64,000 nt of DNA from contig NZ_JBLKOA010000003.1 of the NCBI RefSeq assembly GCF_051414135.1, positions 186,001 to 250,000 of the forward strand. Direction: 5' to 3'. Position numbers and translations under genes: made by a program. Under the pieces are notes generated by a model, which was given only the letters and a program-made list of their open reading frames with translations, made no database searches and was not told the DNA's origin. This document shows, piece by piece, positions 1-8,652 of the stretch. Position 1 is the stretch's first letter, and each line of letters starts with the position of its first letter. The stretch comes from Halovenus halobia (GTDB taxonomy: Archaea; Halobacteriota; Halobacteria; Halobacteriales; Haloarculaceae).

Positions 1-53
1 AGTCCCGTCTCGCAAACCGCGCGATGGAGCGCGCCCGACAGAACGACAACTGA
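1..53 (+). CDS. argG: Argininosuccinate synthase, C-terminal end (partial)
   Basis: Only the last 16 codons are in the window; the reading frame ends SRLANRAMERARQNDN followed by TGA at 51-53. No domain is visible. The identification rests on position: the frame stops 3 nt before argH, and argG-argH is the usual haloarchaeal order. If correct, the enzyme joins citrulline and aspartate in the step before ArgH. Confidence 0.6.
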   Translation, partial: SRLANRAMERARQNDN

Positions 54-56
54 CCA

Positions 57-1535
57 ATGACAGACCCCGAGGCCAACAGCGAGGACAGCGCGGACGGCGA
101 GAGTGTCGTCCGCCGCGAACGCTTCAGCGGCGGCCCAGCCAGAGCGTTTCTCTCCTCGCTGTCGGCAGACGAGCGCATCTTCGCGGCTGACCTGGCCGTC
201 GACCGGGCACACGTCGTGATGCTCACAGAGCAGGAGATTATTGGCGAGGACACCGCCGGTGAGATTCTGGCTGCCCTCGACGATGTCGAAACGGACGGCC
301 ACGATGCCCTGCCCGACGGAGAGGATGTCCACGAGGCTATCGAGACGGCAGTCATCAACCGCGTCGGTCCGGACGGCGGTCGGATGCACACCGCCCGCTC
401 CCGGAACGACGAAGTTGCGACCTGTATCCGCTACCGACTGCGCGGGGGCGTCCTCGACCTCCTCGAAACCGTCGTCGGGGCCCGCAAACAGTTGCTCGAC
501 GTGGCTGCAGAGCACGCTGAGACGGTGATGCCCGGCTACACGCATCTCCAGCCAGCCCAGCCCACCACAGTCGGCCACTGGCTGTGTTCCTACGAGAGCG
601 CACTCGCGCGAGATACCGCCCGACTGTTCGATGCCTACGAGCGAATTAATCAGTCACCGCTGGGTGGAGCGGCCTTCGCAGGGACACCGTTCGACGTCGA
701 CCGCGAGCGCACCGCAGAGTTGCTCGGCTTCGATGGGCTTGTCGAGAACGCGATGGACGGCGCGTCAGCCCGTGACTTCCTCGTTGAAACAACCGCGGCG
801 ACGACAGCGCTGGCAACGACGCTGTCGGGGCTGGCGGAAGATATGGTCACCTTCGCGAACCGCGGTCACGTCAAGGTGGCCGACGAGTATTCCTCGACAT
901 CGAGCATCATGCCCCAGAAGAAAAATCCCGACACGCTGGAGTTAGTGCGGGGTCGGACCGGCGATACGACGGCCGGACTGAACGGCCTGTTGACGACACT
1001 GAAAGGACTGCCGCGTGCGTACAACCGCGACCTGCAGCGCGCTGGGAGCCACGCCTACGAGGCAATCGATTCGGTGACCGCCTCGACAGAAGTCGCCGTC
1101 GGGGCTGTCGTCACCGCCGACTGGCCGGCCGAGAAACTGGAAGCGGCGGCAAGCGAAGGGTTTGCGACGGCGACGGGCGTTGCCGACCGACTGGCACAGT
1201 CAGGGATTCCGTTCCGCACCGCCCACGAAATCGTCGCACGGGCCGGCGAACACGAAGACCCTGGCATCGACGAGATTGCGGCGGCCGTCGAAGCCGAACT
1301 CGGCGAACCGCTGGACGCGGTCGCCGACAGGGCAGCTATCGAGGCGGCGCTGGACCCTGTGGAGAGCGTCCGGATGCGTGACTCCCGGGGTGGTCCTGCG
1401 CCGTCAGCGGTGGGCGAACATCTCGACCGTGCCCGCGACAGTGTGAGCGAAGACCAGACAACACTGGACGAGCGCCGAGCGTCGCTCGCGGCGGCGGCAA
1501 CCAGACTCGATTCGGAGGTGTCACAGTATGTCTGA
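57..1535 (+). CDS. argH: Argininosuccinate lyase
   Basis: Splits argininosuccinate into arginine and fumarate, the last step of arginine synthesis, in the cytoplasm. The 492-residue protein is slightly longer than usual (about 460-480) because of an acidic N-terminal tail. Visible family motifs are HTARSRNDE near residue 110, PGYTHLQPAQP with the conserved His at about 163, and the fumarase/aspartase signature SSIMPQKKNP near 282-291, which carries the catalytic serine loop. The ATG lies 3 nt after the argG stop, so the two are co-transcribed. It is followed by a 161 bp gap with a promoter for argW. Confidence 0.97.
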   Translation: MTDPEANSEDSADGESVVRRERFSGGPARAFLSSLSADERIFAADLAVDRAHVVMLTEQEIIGEDTAGEILAALDDVETDGHDALPDGEDVHEAIETAVINRVGPDGGRMHTARSRNDEVATCIRYRLRGGVLDLLETVVGARKQLLDVAAEHAETVMPGYTHLQPAQPTTVGHWLCSYESALARDTARLFDAYERINQSPLGGAAFAGTPFDVDRERTAELLGFDGLVENAMDGASARDFLVETTAATTALATTLSGLAEDMVTFANRGHVKVADEYSSTSSIMPQKKNPDTLELVRGRTGDTTAGLNGLLTTLKGLPRAYNRDLQRAGSHAYEAIDSVTASTEVAVGAVVTADWPAEKLEAAASEGFATATGVADRLAQSGIPFRTAHEIVARAGEHEDPGIDEIAAAVEAELGEPLDAVADRAAIEAALDPVESVRMRDSRGGPAPSAVGEHLDRARDSVSEDQTTLDERRASLAAAATRLDSEVSQYV

Positions 1536-1663
1536 GCCACCACGGCCCCGCCGGGCCAATATACCTAATATCTGATATCGATTCGCAGTATTTCGGTTAA
1601 TCACCCTTTTGAAGGCCTTAGTGCTTACTCTGTACGTAAATACAATATGATATATTCGACGGG

Positions 1664-1671
1664 TTTAAGTA
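1664..1671 (+). promoter_or_regulatory. TATA box for the argW-argF operon
   Basis: TTTAAGTA is centred about 29 nt before the argW ATG at 1697, the archaeal TATA-to-start distance, so the transcript is expected to be leaderless or nearly so. It lies in the AT-rich part of the 161 bp gap after argH. This suggests the carrier operon has its own promoter besides read-through from argGH. Confidence 0.6.
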
Positions 1672-1696
1672 ATCTCGTTCGTTATACGCGAGTACG

Positions 1697-1879
1697 ATGA
1701 CAGACGAGACAGTCACGGCAGAAGACCCGATCACAGGAGAGGAGATCGATGTCCCGGCAGACGTCGAAATCGGCGAAATTATCGACAGCCCGGTCACGGG
1801 TGCAGAACTCGAAGTAATCGCAGTTGATCCGGTCCAGCTCGAAGAGGCACCGGAACTGGAAGAAGACTGGGGTGAGTGA
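1697..1879 (+). CDS. argW: LysW/ArgW-type amino-group carrier protein lacking zinc-finger cysteines
   Basis: A 60-residue acidic carrier whose C-terminal EDWGE is the LysW hallmark. The terminal glutamate accepts the substrate amino acid as a gamma-linked amide, protecting its amino group through the pathway. The order argW-X-C-B-D-E supports this. Family LysW proteins hold a zinc with two CxxC pairs. Here the equivalent positions read DPIT (10-13) and SPVT (31-34), so all four cysteines are absent while the flanking G-E-I and G-x-E-L-E-V framework is kept. The substrate is inferred to be glutamate, giving ornithine, because argF, argG and argH are adjacent and no aminoadipate genes are present. 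Confidence 0.9.
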   Translation: MTDETVTAEDPITGEEIDVPADVEIGEIIDSPVTGAELEVIAVDPVQLEEAPELEEDWGE

Positions 1880-1930
1880 CGTGACACGCGTTGGCGGTCA
1901 CACCGGCCGCCGTACGGCACGGAGATACAC

Positions 1931-2788
1931 ATGAAAGTCGGAATCTGTTACTCACGGATCCGCCGCGACGAGAAGCTGTTACTCTCTGAGCTTCGGGACC
2001 GTGGGCACGATATCGCAAAGATCGACGTTCGCAAGCAGACGTTCAGTCTCTCGGAACCGCCCGAATCGTTCGCGGATGTCGACGTACTCGTCGACCGGTG
2101 TCTCGCGACGAGTCGGAGTCTCTACACCACACGGTTCGCCGAGGCTTACGACATCCCGATTGTCAACAGCGCCGAGACGGCGGCAATCTGTGCGAACAAA
2201 GTCAAAAACAGCCTCGCGCTCGAAGGGGCAGGTGTTCCCACGCCTGCGACTGACGTTGCCTTCACGAAAGAGTCGGCGATGGATATCGTCGAGAAGTTCG
2301 GCTACCCCTGCGTGCTCAAGCCGGTCGTCGGCTCGTGGGGTCGCCTGATGGCGAAAATCGACTCCGAGTCCGCAGCGGAGGCCATCTTCGAGCACAAGGA
2401 GACGCTGGGTCACTACGAACACAAAGTCTTCTACATCCAGGAGTTCGTCGACAAGCCCGGTCAAGACATCCGCGTCGTTGCGCTGGACGGCGAACCAGTC
2501 GGCGCAATGGTCCGCAAATCTGACCACTGGCTGACCAACGCTGCCAAGGGCGCGGAAACTGAAGAGTTCGAGTTGGACGATGAGGCCCGCGAACTCGTCG
2601 CAGACGCAAGCGAAGCAGTCGGCGGCGGGCTCTTGGGTGTGGATCTAATGGAAACCGGTGATGGTTACACGGTTCACGAGGTCAACCACAACGTCGAGTT
2701 CAAGGCACTGAACGAAGCCATCGACACGGACGTGCCCGCGGCGGTGGTCGACTGGCTGGAGACCGAGGTTGCGGAGGGTGAACAATGA
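1931..2788 (+). CDS. argX: Glutamate--ArgW ligase (LysX/ArgX, ATP-grasp)
   Basis: An ATP-grasp ligase of 285 residues that joins the alpha-amino group of glutamate to the C-terminal glutamate of the carrier ArgW. The N-terminus MKVGICYSRIRRDEKLL and the central ATP-grasp segment (YPCVLKPVVGSWGRLMAKI, then YIQEFVDKPGQDIRV and a late EVNHNVEFK metal-binding strand) match LysX/ArgX. The ATG at 1931 has a GGAG 7 nt upstream (1920-1923), fitting an internal operon gene. It overlaps argC by 4 nt (ATGA). Whether aminoadipate is also used cannot be told from sequence. Confidence 0.93.
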   Translation: MKVGICYSRIRRDEKLLLSELRDRGHDIAKIDVRKQTFSLSEPPESFADVDVLVDRCLATSRSLYTTRFAEAYDIPIVNSAETAAICANKVKNSLALEGAGVPTPATDVAFTKESAMDIVEKFGYPCVLKPVVGSWGRLMAKIDSESAAEAIFEHKETLGHYEHKVFYIQEFVDKPGQDIRVVALDGEPVGAMVRKSDHWLTNAAKGAETEEFELDDEARELVADASEAVGGGLLGVDLMETGDGYTVHEVNHNVEFKALNEAIDTDVPAAVVDWLETEVAEGEQ

Positions 2789-3822
2789 CCTACACCGCGA
2801 GTGTCGTCGGCGGCAGCGGCTTCACTGGCGGTGAACTGCTCCGATTGCTCGCCGGCCACCCCGAATTCGAGGTCGCACAGGCAACCAGTCGCTCGAAGAC
2901 GAACAAGACCGTCGGCAACGCCCACCCGAACCTCCGGAATCTGGATCTTCGGTTCTCTGACCCGGAGGAACTGGAATCAGTCGACGTACTCTTTGCAGCG
3001 ACGCCACACGGCGTCTCGATGGGGTCAATCGACCGCTTTCAAGACGTGGCTGACACGGTCGTCGACCTCTCCGCAGATTTTCGCCTCTCCGCAGAGTCGC
3101 AGTACGACGAGTGGTACGACGGCCACGAGCGTCCCGAACTGCTCGAACAGTCGGTCTACGCGCTGCCCGAACTGAACCGCGAGGCACTGCCCGGTGCTGA
3201 CCTCATCGCCGCCGGTGGCTGTAACGCGACGGCAACGATTGTCGGGCTGCTTCCACTGGTCGAAGAGGGTATTCTCACCGGCGACGAGCAGGTTGTGATT
3301 GACGTGAAGGTTGGGTCGAGCGAAGGCGGTGCCGGCGGCGGCGAGGCCTCCTCACATCCCGAGCGCTCGGGTGTCGTGCGGCCGTACGCGCCGACAGGCC
3401 ACCGCCACGAGGCCGAAATCGAGCAGTTCCTCGGTCTCGATGTCTCCTTTACCGTGCACGCAGTCGACATGATCCGCGGTGCGTCAGCAACCTGTCACCT
3501 GTTCCCCGGCGAGCCAGTCTCGAACAGCGACCTCTGGAAAGCCTACCGCGGCCAGTACGCCGACGAACCGTTCGTCGACATCGTCGCCGGCGGGAGCGGT
3601 GTCTACCGCTACCCAGAGCCAAAATCTGTCGCCGGATCGAACCGCGCAGAGGTTGGCTTCGACGTCGATGCCGCGAACAAACGACTGGTCGTCTTCTCGG
3701 CCATCGACAACATGATGAAAGGCTCGGCCGGGCAGGCAGTCCACGCCGCAAATATCGCGCTTGGACTCGAAGAGACGGCCGGACTCGAACTTACCGGATT
3801 CCACCCGGTTGGTGCGCCATGA
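2785..3822 (+). CDS. argC: ArgW-gamma-glutamyl-phosphate reductase (ArgC/LysY)
   Basis: NADPH-dependent reductase that turns the carrier-bound glutamyl phosphate into the semialdehyde. The 345 residues have the N-terminal Rossmann glycine motif VVGGSGFTGGELLRLL, the active-site cysteine in AAGGCNATA (Cys146) and the substrate-loop region VGSSEGGAGGGEASSHPERSG. Such enzymes belong to the N-acetyl-gamma-glutamyl-phosphate reductase family; the neighbouring argW and argX point to the carrier-bound substrate rather than an N-acetylated one. Its start overlaps the argX stop, indicating translational coupling. Confidence 0.94.
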   Translation: MTYTASVVGGSGFTGGELLRLLAGHPEFEVAQATSRSKTNKTVGNAHPNLRNLDLRFSDPEELESVDVLFAATPHGVSMGSIDRFQDVADTVVDLSADFRLSAESQYDEWYDGHERPELLEQSVYALPELNREALPGADLIAAGGCNATATIVGLLPLVEEGILTGDEQVVIDVKVGSSEGGAGGGEASSHPERSGVVRPYAPTGHRHEAEIEQFLGLDVSFTVHAVDMIRGASATCHLFPGEPVSNSDLWKAYRGQYADEPFVDIVAGGSGVYRYPEPKSVAGSNRAEVGFDVDAANKRLVVFSAIDNMMKGSAGQAVHAANIALGLEETAGLELTGFHPVGAP

Positions 3823-3886
3823 CTTCCGGAAGACGGTCCGACGGCTGCGGCTTCCGAGGGCACGCTCACCATACGAGGTGGTTCGT

Positions 3887-4735
3887 GTGACGGTAGTCGT
3901 CAAGATTGGCGGCGCTCGCGCAGTCGACCCTGCCGGCGCGCTCGCAGATATCGCAACCATCGCCGAAGACGAAGACGTGGTCGTCACCCACGGCGGGTCG
4001 ACGGCCGTCGACGACACGCTGGAACGACTTGGCGTCGAACCGGAGTACGTCGAGACGCCATCGGGCGTCGTTGGTCGGTTCACCGACGAGGAGACGATGG
4101 AGGTCTTCGAGATGGTTCTTCCGGGACTGTTGAACACCGAGATGGTCGCCTCGCTCCAGAGCGAGGGCGTGGACGCTGTTGGCCTCTCAGGTGTCGATGG
4201 GAAACTGTTGCACGGGCCACGCAAGTCAGCAGTCCGGGTCGTCGAGGACGGCAAGCGAAAGATTCGTCGCGGCGACCACTCTGGAAGCATCAAAGAAGTG
4301 AACACAGACCTACTGGAGACGTTGCTCGACGCTGGACATACACCAGTTGTGAGTCCGCCGATGGCCGGGAGTGACGAAGACGACGACGGAAACTCGGTCA
4401 TCACGGCAGTGAACACTGATGCCGACCGAACCGCCGCGACGCTGGCTGGTGCGCTGGGTGCACGACTCGTCCTGCTAACGGACGTGCCGGGCATCCTCGA
4501 AGACCCAGACGACGAGTCGACGTTGATCGAGGCCGTCGAGACGCCGACGGAATTCGAGCAACTAGAAGCCGCCGCCGAGGGCTTCATGGGTCGGAAAGTG
4601 ATGGCAATCGAGGAAGCGCTGGCCGGCGGTGCGAGCACAGCAATTGTTGCCGACGCGAATGCCGACCAGCCGATTACGAGCGCGCTCAACGGAGCCGGAA
4701 CACACGTAACCGCGGACGCACTAACGGAGGAGTAA
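3887..4735 (+). CDS. argB: ArgW-glutamate kinase (ArgB/LysZ)
   Basis: Amino-acid kinase of 282 residues that phosphorylates the side chain of carrier-bound glutamate. The frame is open from 3761, but the family starts with the MTVVVKIGGARAV strand. I therefore choose GTG 3887, which has GAGGTG 6 nt upstream (3875-3880); GTG 3878 is a second choice. This leaves 64 nt after argC instead of an overlap. Typical motifs are KIGG (phosphate loop), THGGS and the C-terminal TDVPGIL and GRKVMAIEEAL. The next gene, argD, begins 1 nt after the stop. Confidence 0.92.
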   Translation: MTVVVKIGGARAVDPAGALADIATIAEDEDVVVTHGGSTAVDDTLERLGVEPEYVETPSGVVGRFTDEETMEVFEMVLPGLLNTEMVASLQSEGVDAVGLSGVDGKLLHGPRKSAVRVVEDGKRKIRRGDHSGSIKEVNTDLLETLLDAGHTPVVSPPMAGSDEDDDGNSVITAVNTDADRTAATLAGALGARLVLLTDVPGILEDPDDESTLIEAVETPTEFEQLEAAAEGFMGRKVMAIEEALAGGASTAIVADANADQPITSALNGAGTHVTADALTEE

Positions 4736-4736
4736 C

Positions 4737-5864
4737 ATGAGTGGATTCATCTTTTCGGAGAAACCGATCGAACTCGTCGAAGGTGACGGCTCGTACGTCA
4801 CCGACAGCAACGGCACCGAGTATCTGGACATGGGCGCAAGTTACGCCTGTGTCCCACTTGGCCACGGCCACGAGGCAGTTGATGAAGCAGTCCGAGACCA
4901 GCTCGACCGACTCACCTACGTCCAGGCCTCCTACCCGGTCGAAATCCGGACGAAGCTGTACGAACTGCTCGCCGAGACGGCCCCGAAGACTGTCGACAAG
5001 GTCTGGCTCTGCAACTCCGGAACGGAAGCCAACGAGGCAGCACTGAAGTTCGCCCGCTCGGCGACGGGCAACTCGAAAATCGTCTCGACGAAGCGTGGCT
5101 TCCACGGCCGGACGATGGGTGCGCTCGCGACGACGTGGAAAGATAAGTACAAGAAACCGTACGAGCCACTGGTCGGCGACGTGGACTTTGTCCCCTACGA
5201 CGACGCCGAGGCAATGGCCGACGCCATCGACGACGACACCGCCGCAGTCATCGTCGAACCCGTCCAGGGCGAGGGTGGCATCAACCCTGCTCGGAAGGAG
5301 TTCCTCCAGCGGACGCGGGTCGAAACCGCGACGAGTGGCGCGGCGCTCATCTTCGATGAAGTCCAGACTGGCATGGGCCGAACAGGCACACTATGGGCCT
5401 CGGAATGGGCCGACGTGGTGCCGGATATGATCACGAGCGCCAAAGGACTCGGCAACGGCCTGCCCGTCGGGGCAACGCTGTGCCGGGACTGGATTGCCGA
5501 CAACTACGGCTCACACGCCTCGACGTTCAGCGGTGGCCCCGTCATCTCGGCGGCCGCTCACGCCACCGTCTCGACCATCGTCGACGAGGAGATTCCCGCC
5601 CACGCCGACGAGATTGGCGAGTACATGCGCGCCGAACTCGAGGCCGAACTCGGCGACGACGTACGCGATGTCCGCGGCGAGGGGCTGATGATCGGTATCG
5701 AGGTCAAACGCGGTGCAAACCGCATCCTGCGCGACCTCGCAATCGACCAGCAGTTGCTCGCACTGCCGGCCGGCCGGACTGTGGTGCGACTGCTCCCGCC
5801 GCTGACGTTGAGTGAGGACGAGGCTGACGAGGCAGTCGACGCACTGAGCGAGGTGATTGGCTGA
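4737..5864 (+). CDS. argD: ArgW-glutamate-semialdehyde aminotransferase (ArgD/LysJ)
   Basis: Class III pyridoxal-phosphate aminotransferase of 375 residues that aminates the carrier-bound semialdehyde to ArgW-ornithine, with glutamate as donor. Seen are the cofactor loop LCNSGTEANEAALKFAR (92-107), IFDEVQTGMGRTG (205-217) with the conserved Asp, and the Schiff-base lysine in TSAKGLGNGLP (Lys236). The ATG has an AGGAG a few bases upstream, inside the end of argB. Acetylornithine aminotransferase and LysJ belong to the same family; context decides for the carrier pathway. Confidence 0.94.
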   Translation: MSGFIFSEKPIELVEGDGSYVTDSNGTEYLDMGASYACVPLGHGHEAVDEAVRDQLDRLTYVQASYPVEIRTKLYELLAETAPKTVDKVWLCNSGTEANEAALKFARSATGNSKIVSTKRGFHGRTMGALATTWKDKYKKPYEPLVGDVDFVPYDDAEAMADAIDDDTAAVIVEPVQGEGGINPARKEFLQRTRVETATSGAALIFDEVQTGMGRTGTLWASEWADVVPDMITSAKGLGNGLPVGATLCRDWIADNYGSHASTFSGGPVISAAAHATVSTIVDEEIPAHADEIGEYMRAELEAELGDDVRDVRGEGLMIGIEVKRGANRILRDLAIDQQLLALPAGRTVVRLLPPLTLSEDEADEAVDALSEVIG

Positions 5865-5883
5865 TGCACTCGGAGGTGCCAGG

Positions 5884-6933
5884 ATGAGCGTCATCCAGCA
5901 AAACGAAGCGCGTGAACTGTTGACAAAGCTCGTTCGGATTCCCTCGGTAACGGGCAACGAACGCCCCTGTGCCCAGCAACTCGCCCGGTTTTTCGAGCGC
6001 CACGACCGAGAGGTCTGGATCGACGATGTCGGAAACGTCCGCGCGCCGGCCGACGATACTGCGCTGTTAACCTCACACATCGACACAGTGCCGGGCGACA
6101 TTCCAGTTCGCATCGAGGAGGAAGCTGGCGACGAGATTCTCTGGGGTCGCGGGAGTGTCGACGCGAAAGGACCGCTGGCCTCGATGGCCGTCGCCGCTGT
6201 GCGAACCGGCGCAAGTTTCATCGGCGTCGTCGGCGAGGAAGTCGACTCACGGGGCAGTCGATACGTCGTCGAAGACCGCGAGTCCGTGCCGGACTACGTG
6301 ATCAACGGCGAGCCCTCTGGCTGGGACGGCATCACCCTTGGCTACCGGGGGCTGCTCGGTGGTACCTACGTGGGCACTTCCGAATCGGGCCACTCCTCGC
6401 GGCCAGAGAACAACGCGATTCAGGACGCAATGGAGTGGTGGAACCGCGTCGACGAGGAGTTCGAGCACGACGAGTGGGTGCAGGTATTCGAGCGCGTGAC
6501 CTGCAAACCAATCGAATTCCAGGGTGGCGTCTCCGACGACGGGCTCTCTGTCGAGGCGACGATGAACGTGCAGTTGCGGATTCCCCCGTCCTACGCTGTC
6601 GACGAGGTTCGAGAGATTGCTGACGGCCATCTCGACGGCGGGACGGTCAACTGGCACGACAAGGTTGAACCGGTGATGGCGAGTCCACGGACGCCCATTG
6701 CGCGGGCGTTCCGGGCAGCGATTCGTCAGGAAGATGGCGACCCGCGAATGCTGCGCAAAACCGGCACCAGCGACCAGAACGTCTTCGCTCACGCGTGGGA
6801 TGTCGAGACCGTCTCCTACGGCCCGGGCAATTCAGACCTTGACCACTCGCCGAACGAACATCTCTCGATGGCCGAGTACGACAAAGCAGTGTCTGTACTC
6901 GAAACAGTCACCGAACGTCTCCAAGACTCATGA
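5884..6933 (+). CDS. argE: ArgW-ornithine hydrolase (ArgE/LysK, M20 metallopeptidase)
   Basis: Zinc peptidase of the M20 family, 349 residues, that frees ornithine from the carrier and regenerates ArgW. Metal and catalytic motifs are SHIDTVPG (His65, Asp67), GRGSVDAKGP and GVVGEEVDSRGSRY with the catalytic Glu pair. The frame is open from 5857 with a TTG, but ATG 5884 has GGAGGT 6 nt upstream (5872-5877) and gives the expected family N-terminus, so it is chosen. The stop overlaps the argF start by 4 nt. Confidence 0.92.
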   Translation: MSVIQQNEARELLTKLVRIPSVTGNERPCAQQLARFFERHDREVWIDDVGNVRAPADDTALLTSHIDTVPGDIPVRIEEEAGDEILWGRGSVDAKGPLASMAVAAVRTGASFIGVVGEEVDSRGSRYVVEDRESVPDYVINGEPSGWDGITLGYRGLLGGTYVGTSESGHSSRPENNAIQDAMEWWNRVDEEFEHDEWVQVFERVTCKPIEFQGGVSDDGLSVEATMNVQLRIPPSYAVDEVREIADGHLDGGTVNWHDKVEPVMASPRTPIARAFRAAIRQEDGDPRMLRKTGTSDQNVFAHAWDVETVSYGPGNSDLDHSPNEHLSMAEYDKAVSVLETVTERLQDS

Positions 6934-7823
6934 CAACCGATATCGTCGACGTTGACGACCTGACCGCCCCAGAAGTAGCGGACGTACTTGACCTGGCAGC
7001 CGACCTCAAGTCGGCACAGCAAGCGGGCAACGGCCGGAGGCCGCTTGCAGACCAGACGCTGGCGATGATTTTCGAGAAACCCTCGACCCGAACGCGGGTC
7101 TCCTTCGAGACGGGAATGACACAACTCGGCGGCCACGCCATTTTCCTCGGCCCTGACGACATTCATCTGGGTCACGGCGAGCCAATCAAAGACACGGCGA
7201 GAGCGGTCGCTCGCTATGCCGATTTCATCATGGCGCGGGTGTTCGACCACAGCGACGTGGTCGAACTCGCCGAGTACGCCACCGTGCCGGTCATCAACGG
7301 GCTAACCGACGACGCCCATCCGTGCCAGACGCTGGCTGACCTGTTGACGATTCGCGAGCGCTTCGACGGCTTCGATGTCGATGTCGCGTGGGTTGGCGAC
7401 GGCAACAACGTCTGTCAGTCGTTCGTCGTCGGGTCGGCAATGACAGATATCGACCTGACTGTCGCTACACCAGACGGCTACGGTATCGACGACCACGTTC
7501 ATGAGCGCGCTGCTGACCTTGGGAACGCGCCAGCGGAAACCACGGACCCCGACGCAGCCATTGCTGAGGCCGATATCGTCTACACCGACGTGTGGGTCAG
7601 TATGGGCCAGGAGGACAAGCGCGAGCAGAAACTGGCCGACTTCGAGGGCTTTCAGTTGACTGCCGACCGCGTCGGCGACCGGCCGGTGATGCACTGTCTG
7701 CCCGCTCACCGTGGCGAGGAGATTACCGACGAGGTGCTCGAAAGCGACAACGCAGTCGTCTGGGACCAGGCGGAGAACCGCCTCCACGCTCAGAAAGGAC
7801 TGTTGGCGTGGTTAGCGGAGTAG
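6930..7823 (+). CDS. argF: Ornithine carbamoyltransferase
   Basis: Makes citrulline from ornithine and carbamoyl phosphate. The 297 residues carry the carbamoyl-phosphate loop STRTR (52-56), HPCQ (130-133) and the ornithine-binding HCLPAHRG (254-261). It is the last gene of the operon, coupled to argE by an ATGA overlap. Eight bases after its TAG begins a multi-hairpin repeat with T-runs, a likely place for transcription to end. In some haloarchaea OTC also works backward in arginine fermentation; its place here argues for synthesis. Confidence 0.97.
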   Translation: MTTDIVDVDDLTAPEVADVLDLAADLKSAQQAGNGRRPLADQTLAMIFEKPSTRTRVSFETGMTQLGGHAIFLGPDDIHLGHGEPIKDTARAVARYADFIMARVFDHSDVVELAEYATVPVINGLTDDAHPCQTLADLLTIRERFDGFDVDVAWVGDGNNVCQSFVVGSAMTDIDLTVATPDGYGIDDHVHERAADLGNAPAETTDPDAAIAEADIVYTDVWVSMGQEDKREQKLADFEGFQLTADRVGDRPVMHCLPAHRGEEITDEVLESDNAVVWDQAENRLHAQKGLLAWLAE

Positions 7824-7830
7824 TGCAAGC

Positions 7831-8003
7831 GTCCGCGCCGGAGGCGCGGTTCGCCGGAAGACGCGTGGCGTCTTCCGAGCCCTCAGTCGTTCGCGGTGCT
7901 CACTCCCGAGGACACCGGACGCGCCGCTGGCGCGTCCGGACTTTTTCGCCCACGTTTTTGCCGCGAGCGGTGCGCGAAGCGCACCCGAGCGGGAAAAAGG
8001 TGG
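7831..8003 (+). repeat. Four-hairpin intergenic repeat, copy 1
   Basis: A 173 bp block about 91% identical to 10437-10610 (I count 14 mismatches and one 1-base gap). It holds four near-perfect hairpins with 3-nt loops: CCGCGCC-GGA-GGCGCGG, CGGAAGACGC-GTG-GCGTCTTCCG, an 11-bp stem CCGGACGCGCC with loop GCT, and GGTGCGC-GAA-GCGCACC. Between the second and third lies a weaker CCTCAG/CCGAGG stem. T5 tracts follow the third hairpin. It starts 8 nt after argF. No open reading frame in it looks coding. Strand is arbitrary. Confidence 0.9.
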
Positions 8004-8018
8004 AAACTTGTAAATCAG

Positions 8019-8032
8019 GGATAACGTTATCC
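8019..8032. promoter_or_regulatory. 14-bp perfect palindrome, candidate operator
   Basis: GGATAACGTTATCC is its own reverse complement and ends 23 nt before the ATG at 8056. A TATA-like CTTGTAAAT sits at 8007-8015, so the palindrome lies between the TATA box and the expected transcription start, a repressor position in archaea. The regulator is unknown. Confidence 0.4.
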
Positions 8033-8055
8033 GGCCAGACCGGGTAAGAAAGGGA

Positions 8056-8646
8056 ATGGGAGATAACAGAAGCGGACGGGACAAGCAAGCTCACGACGAA
8101 GTACGGCGCCAGCAGAAACGCGAGATGATAGCGGAACTCGAGCGGATGGACGAGACCGAACCGCCAATTCCGGAGCGGGACCTCCACGAGCTCAAAGACG
8201 AACTCGCCGAGGTGTCGTTTCCGGCGACAGGTGCCGAACTTGTCGCCGAAATCGGCGAGGTGCCGGTGTACGAGGAGTACGTCGCGGCCGACCTGCTCCC
8301 GGAGACTGACAACGACCGGTACGAGACGCCAGGCGCGGTGACAGCACAGGTCCAGCGGCCGACCGTCGCTGGCGCAATGAAAGCGGTGACCGAAGCGAGT
8401 GACGCCGCCTCGACAATCGAATTCGGCCGGTCGCAGTGGGACGCCTACCAGAAGACGTTCCGAGCACTCGTCGCCATCGACGGCGACGACGACGACGAAC
8501 TGGTAACAGTGATGACCGACTGGGTGCTCGAACAAATCGAGACGAAAGAGGACCTCCCCGGGTCGCGTGGTGTTCGCCGCAAGGCCGCGAAAGTCTGTCG
8601 GGCAGAAGGGTACGAGGTCAGCAACAACGACTGGCTGGGCGTGTAG
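8056..8646 (+). CDS. Conserved haloarchaeal protein of unknown function (DUF5789-like core)
   Basis: 196 residues, soluble and strongly acidic, with no signal or membrane segment. The N-terminus is charged and likely helical (about 1-50). A middle part, around 55-115, has a pattern FPATGAELVAEIGEVPVYEEY...YETPGAVTAQV that resembles the small haloarchaeal DUF5789 proteins. The C-terminus ends in a basic patch RRKAAKVCRAEGYEV. I cannot assign a function. It stands alone between argF and a convergent lipoprotein gene whose stop is 6 nt away. A 14-bp palindrome lies at its promoter. Confidence 0.75.
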   Translation: MGDNRSGRDKQAHDEVRRQQKREMIAELERMDETEPPIPERDLHELKDELAEVSFPATGAELVAEIGEVPVYEEYVAADLLPETDNDRYETPGAVTAQVQRPTVAGAMKAVTEASDAASTIEFGRSQWDAYQKTFRALVAIDGDDDDELVTVMTDWVLEQIETKEDLPGSRGVRRKAAKVCRAEGYEVSNNDWLGV

Positions 8647-8652
8647 CGACGG

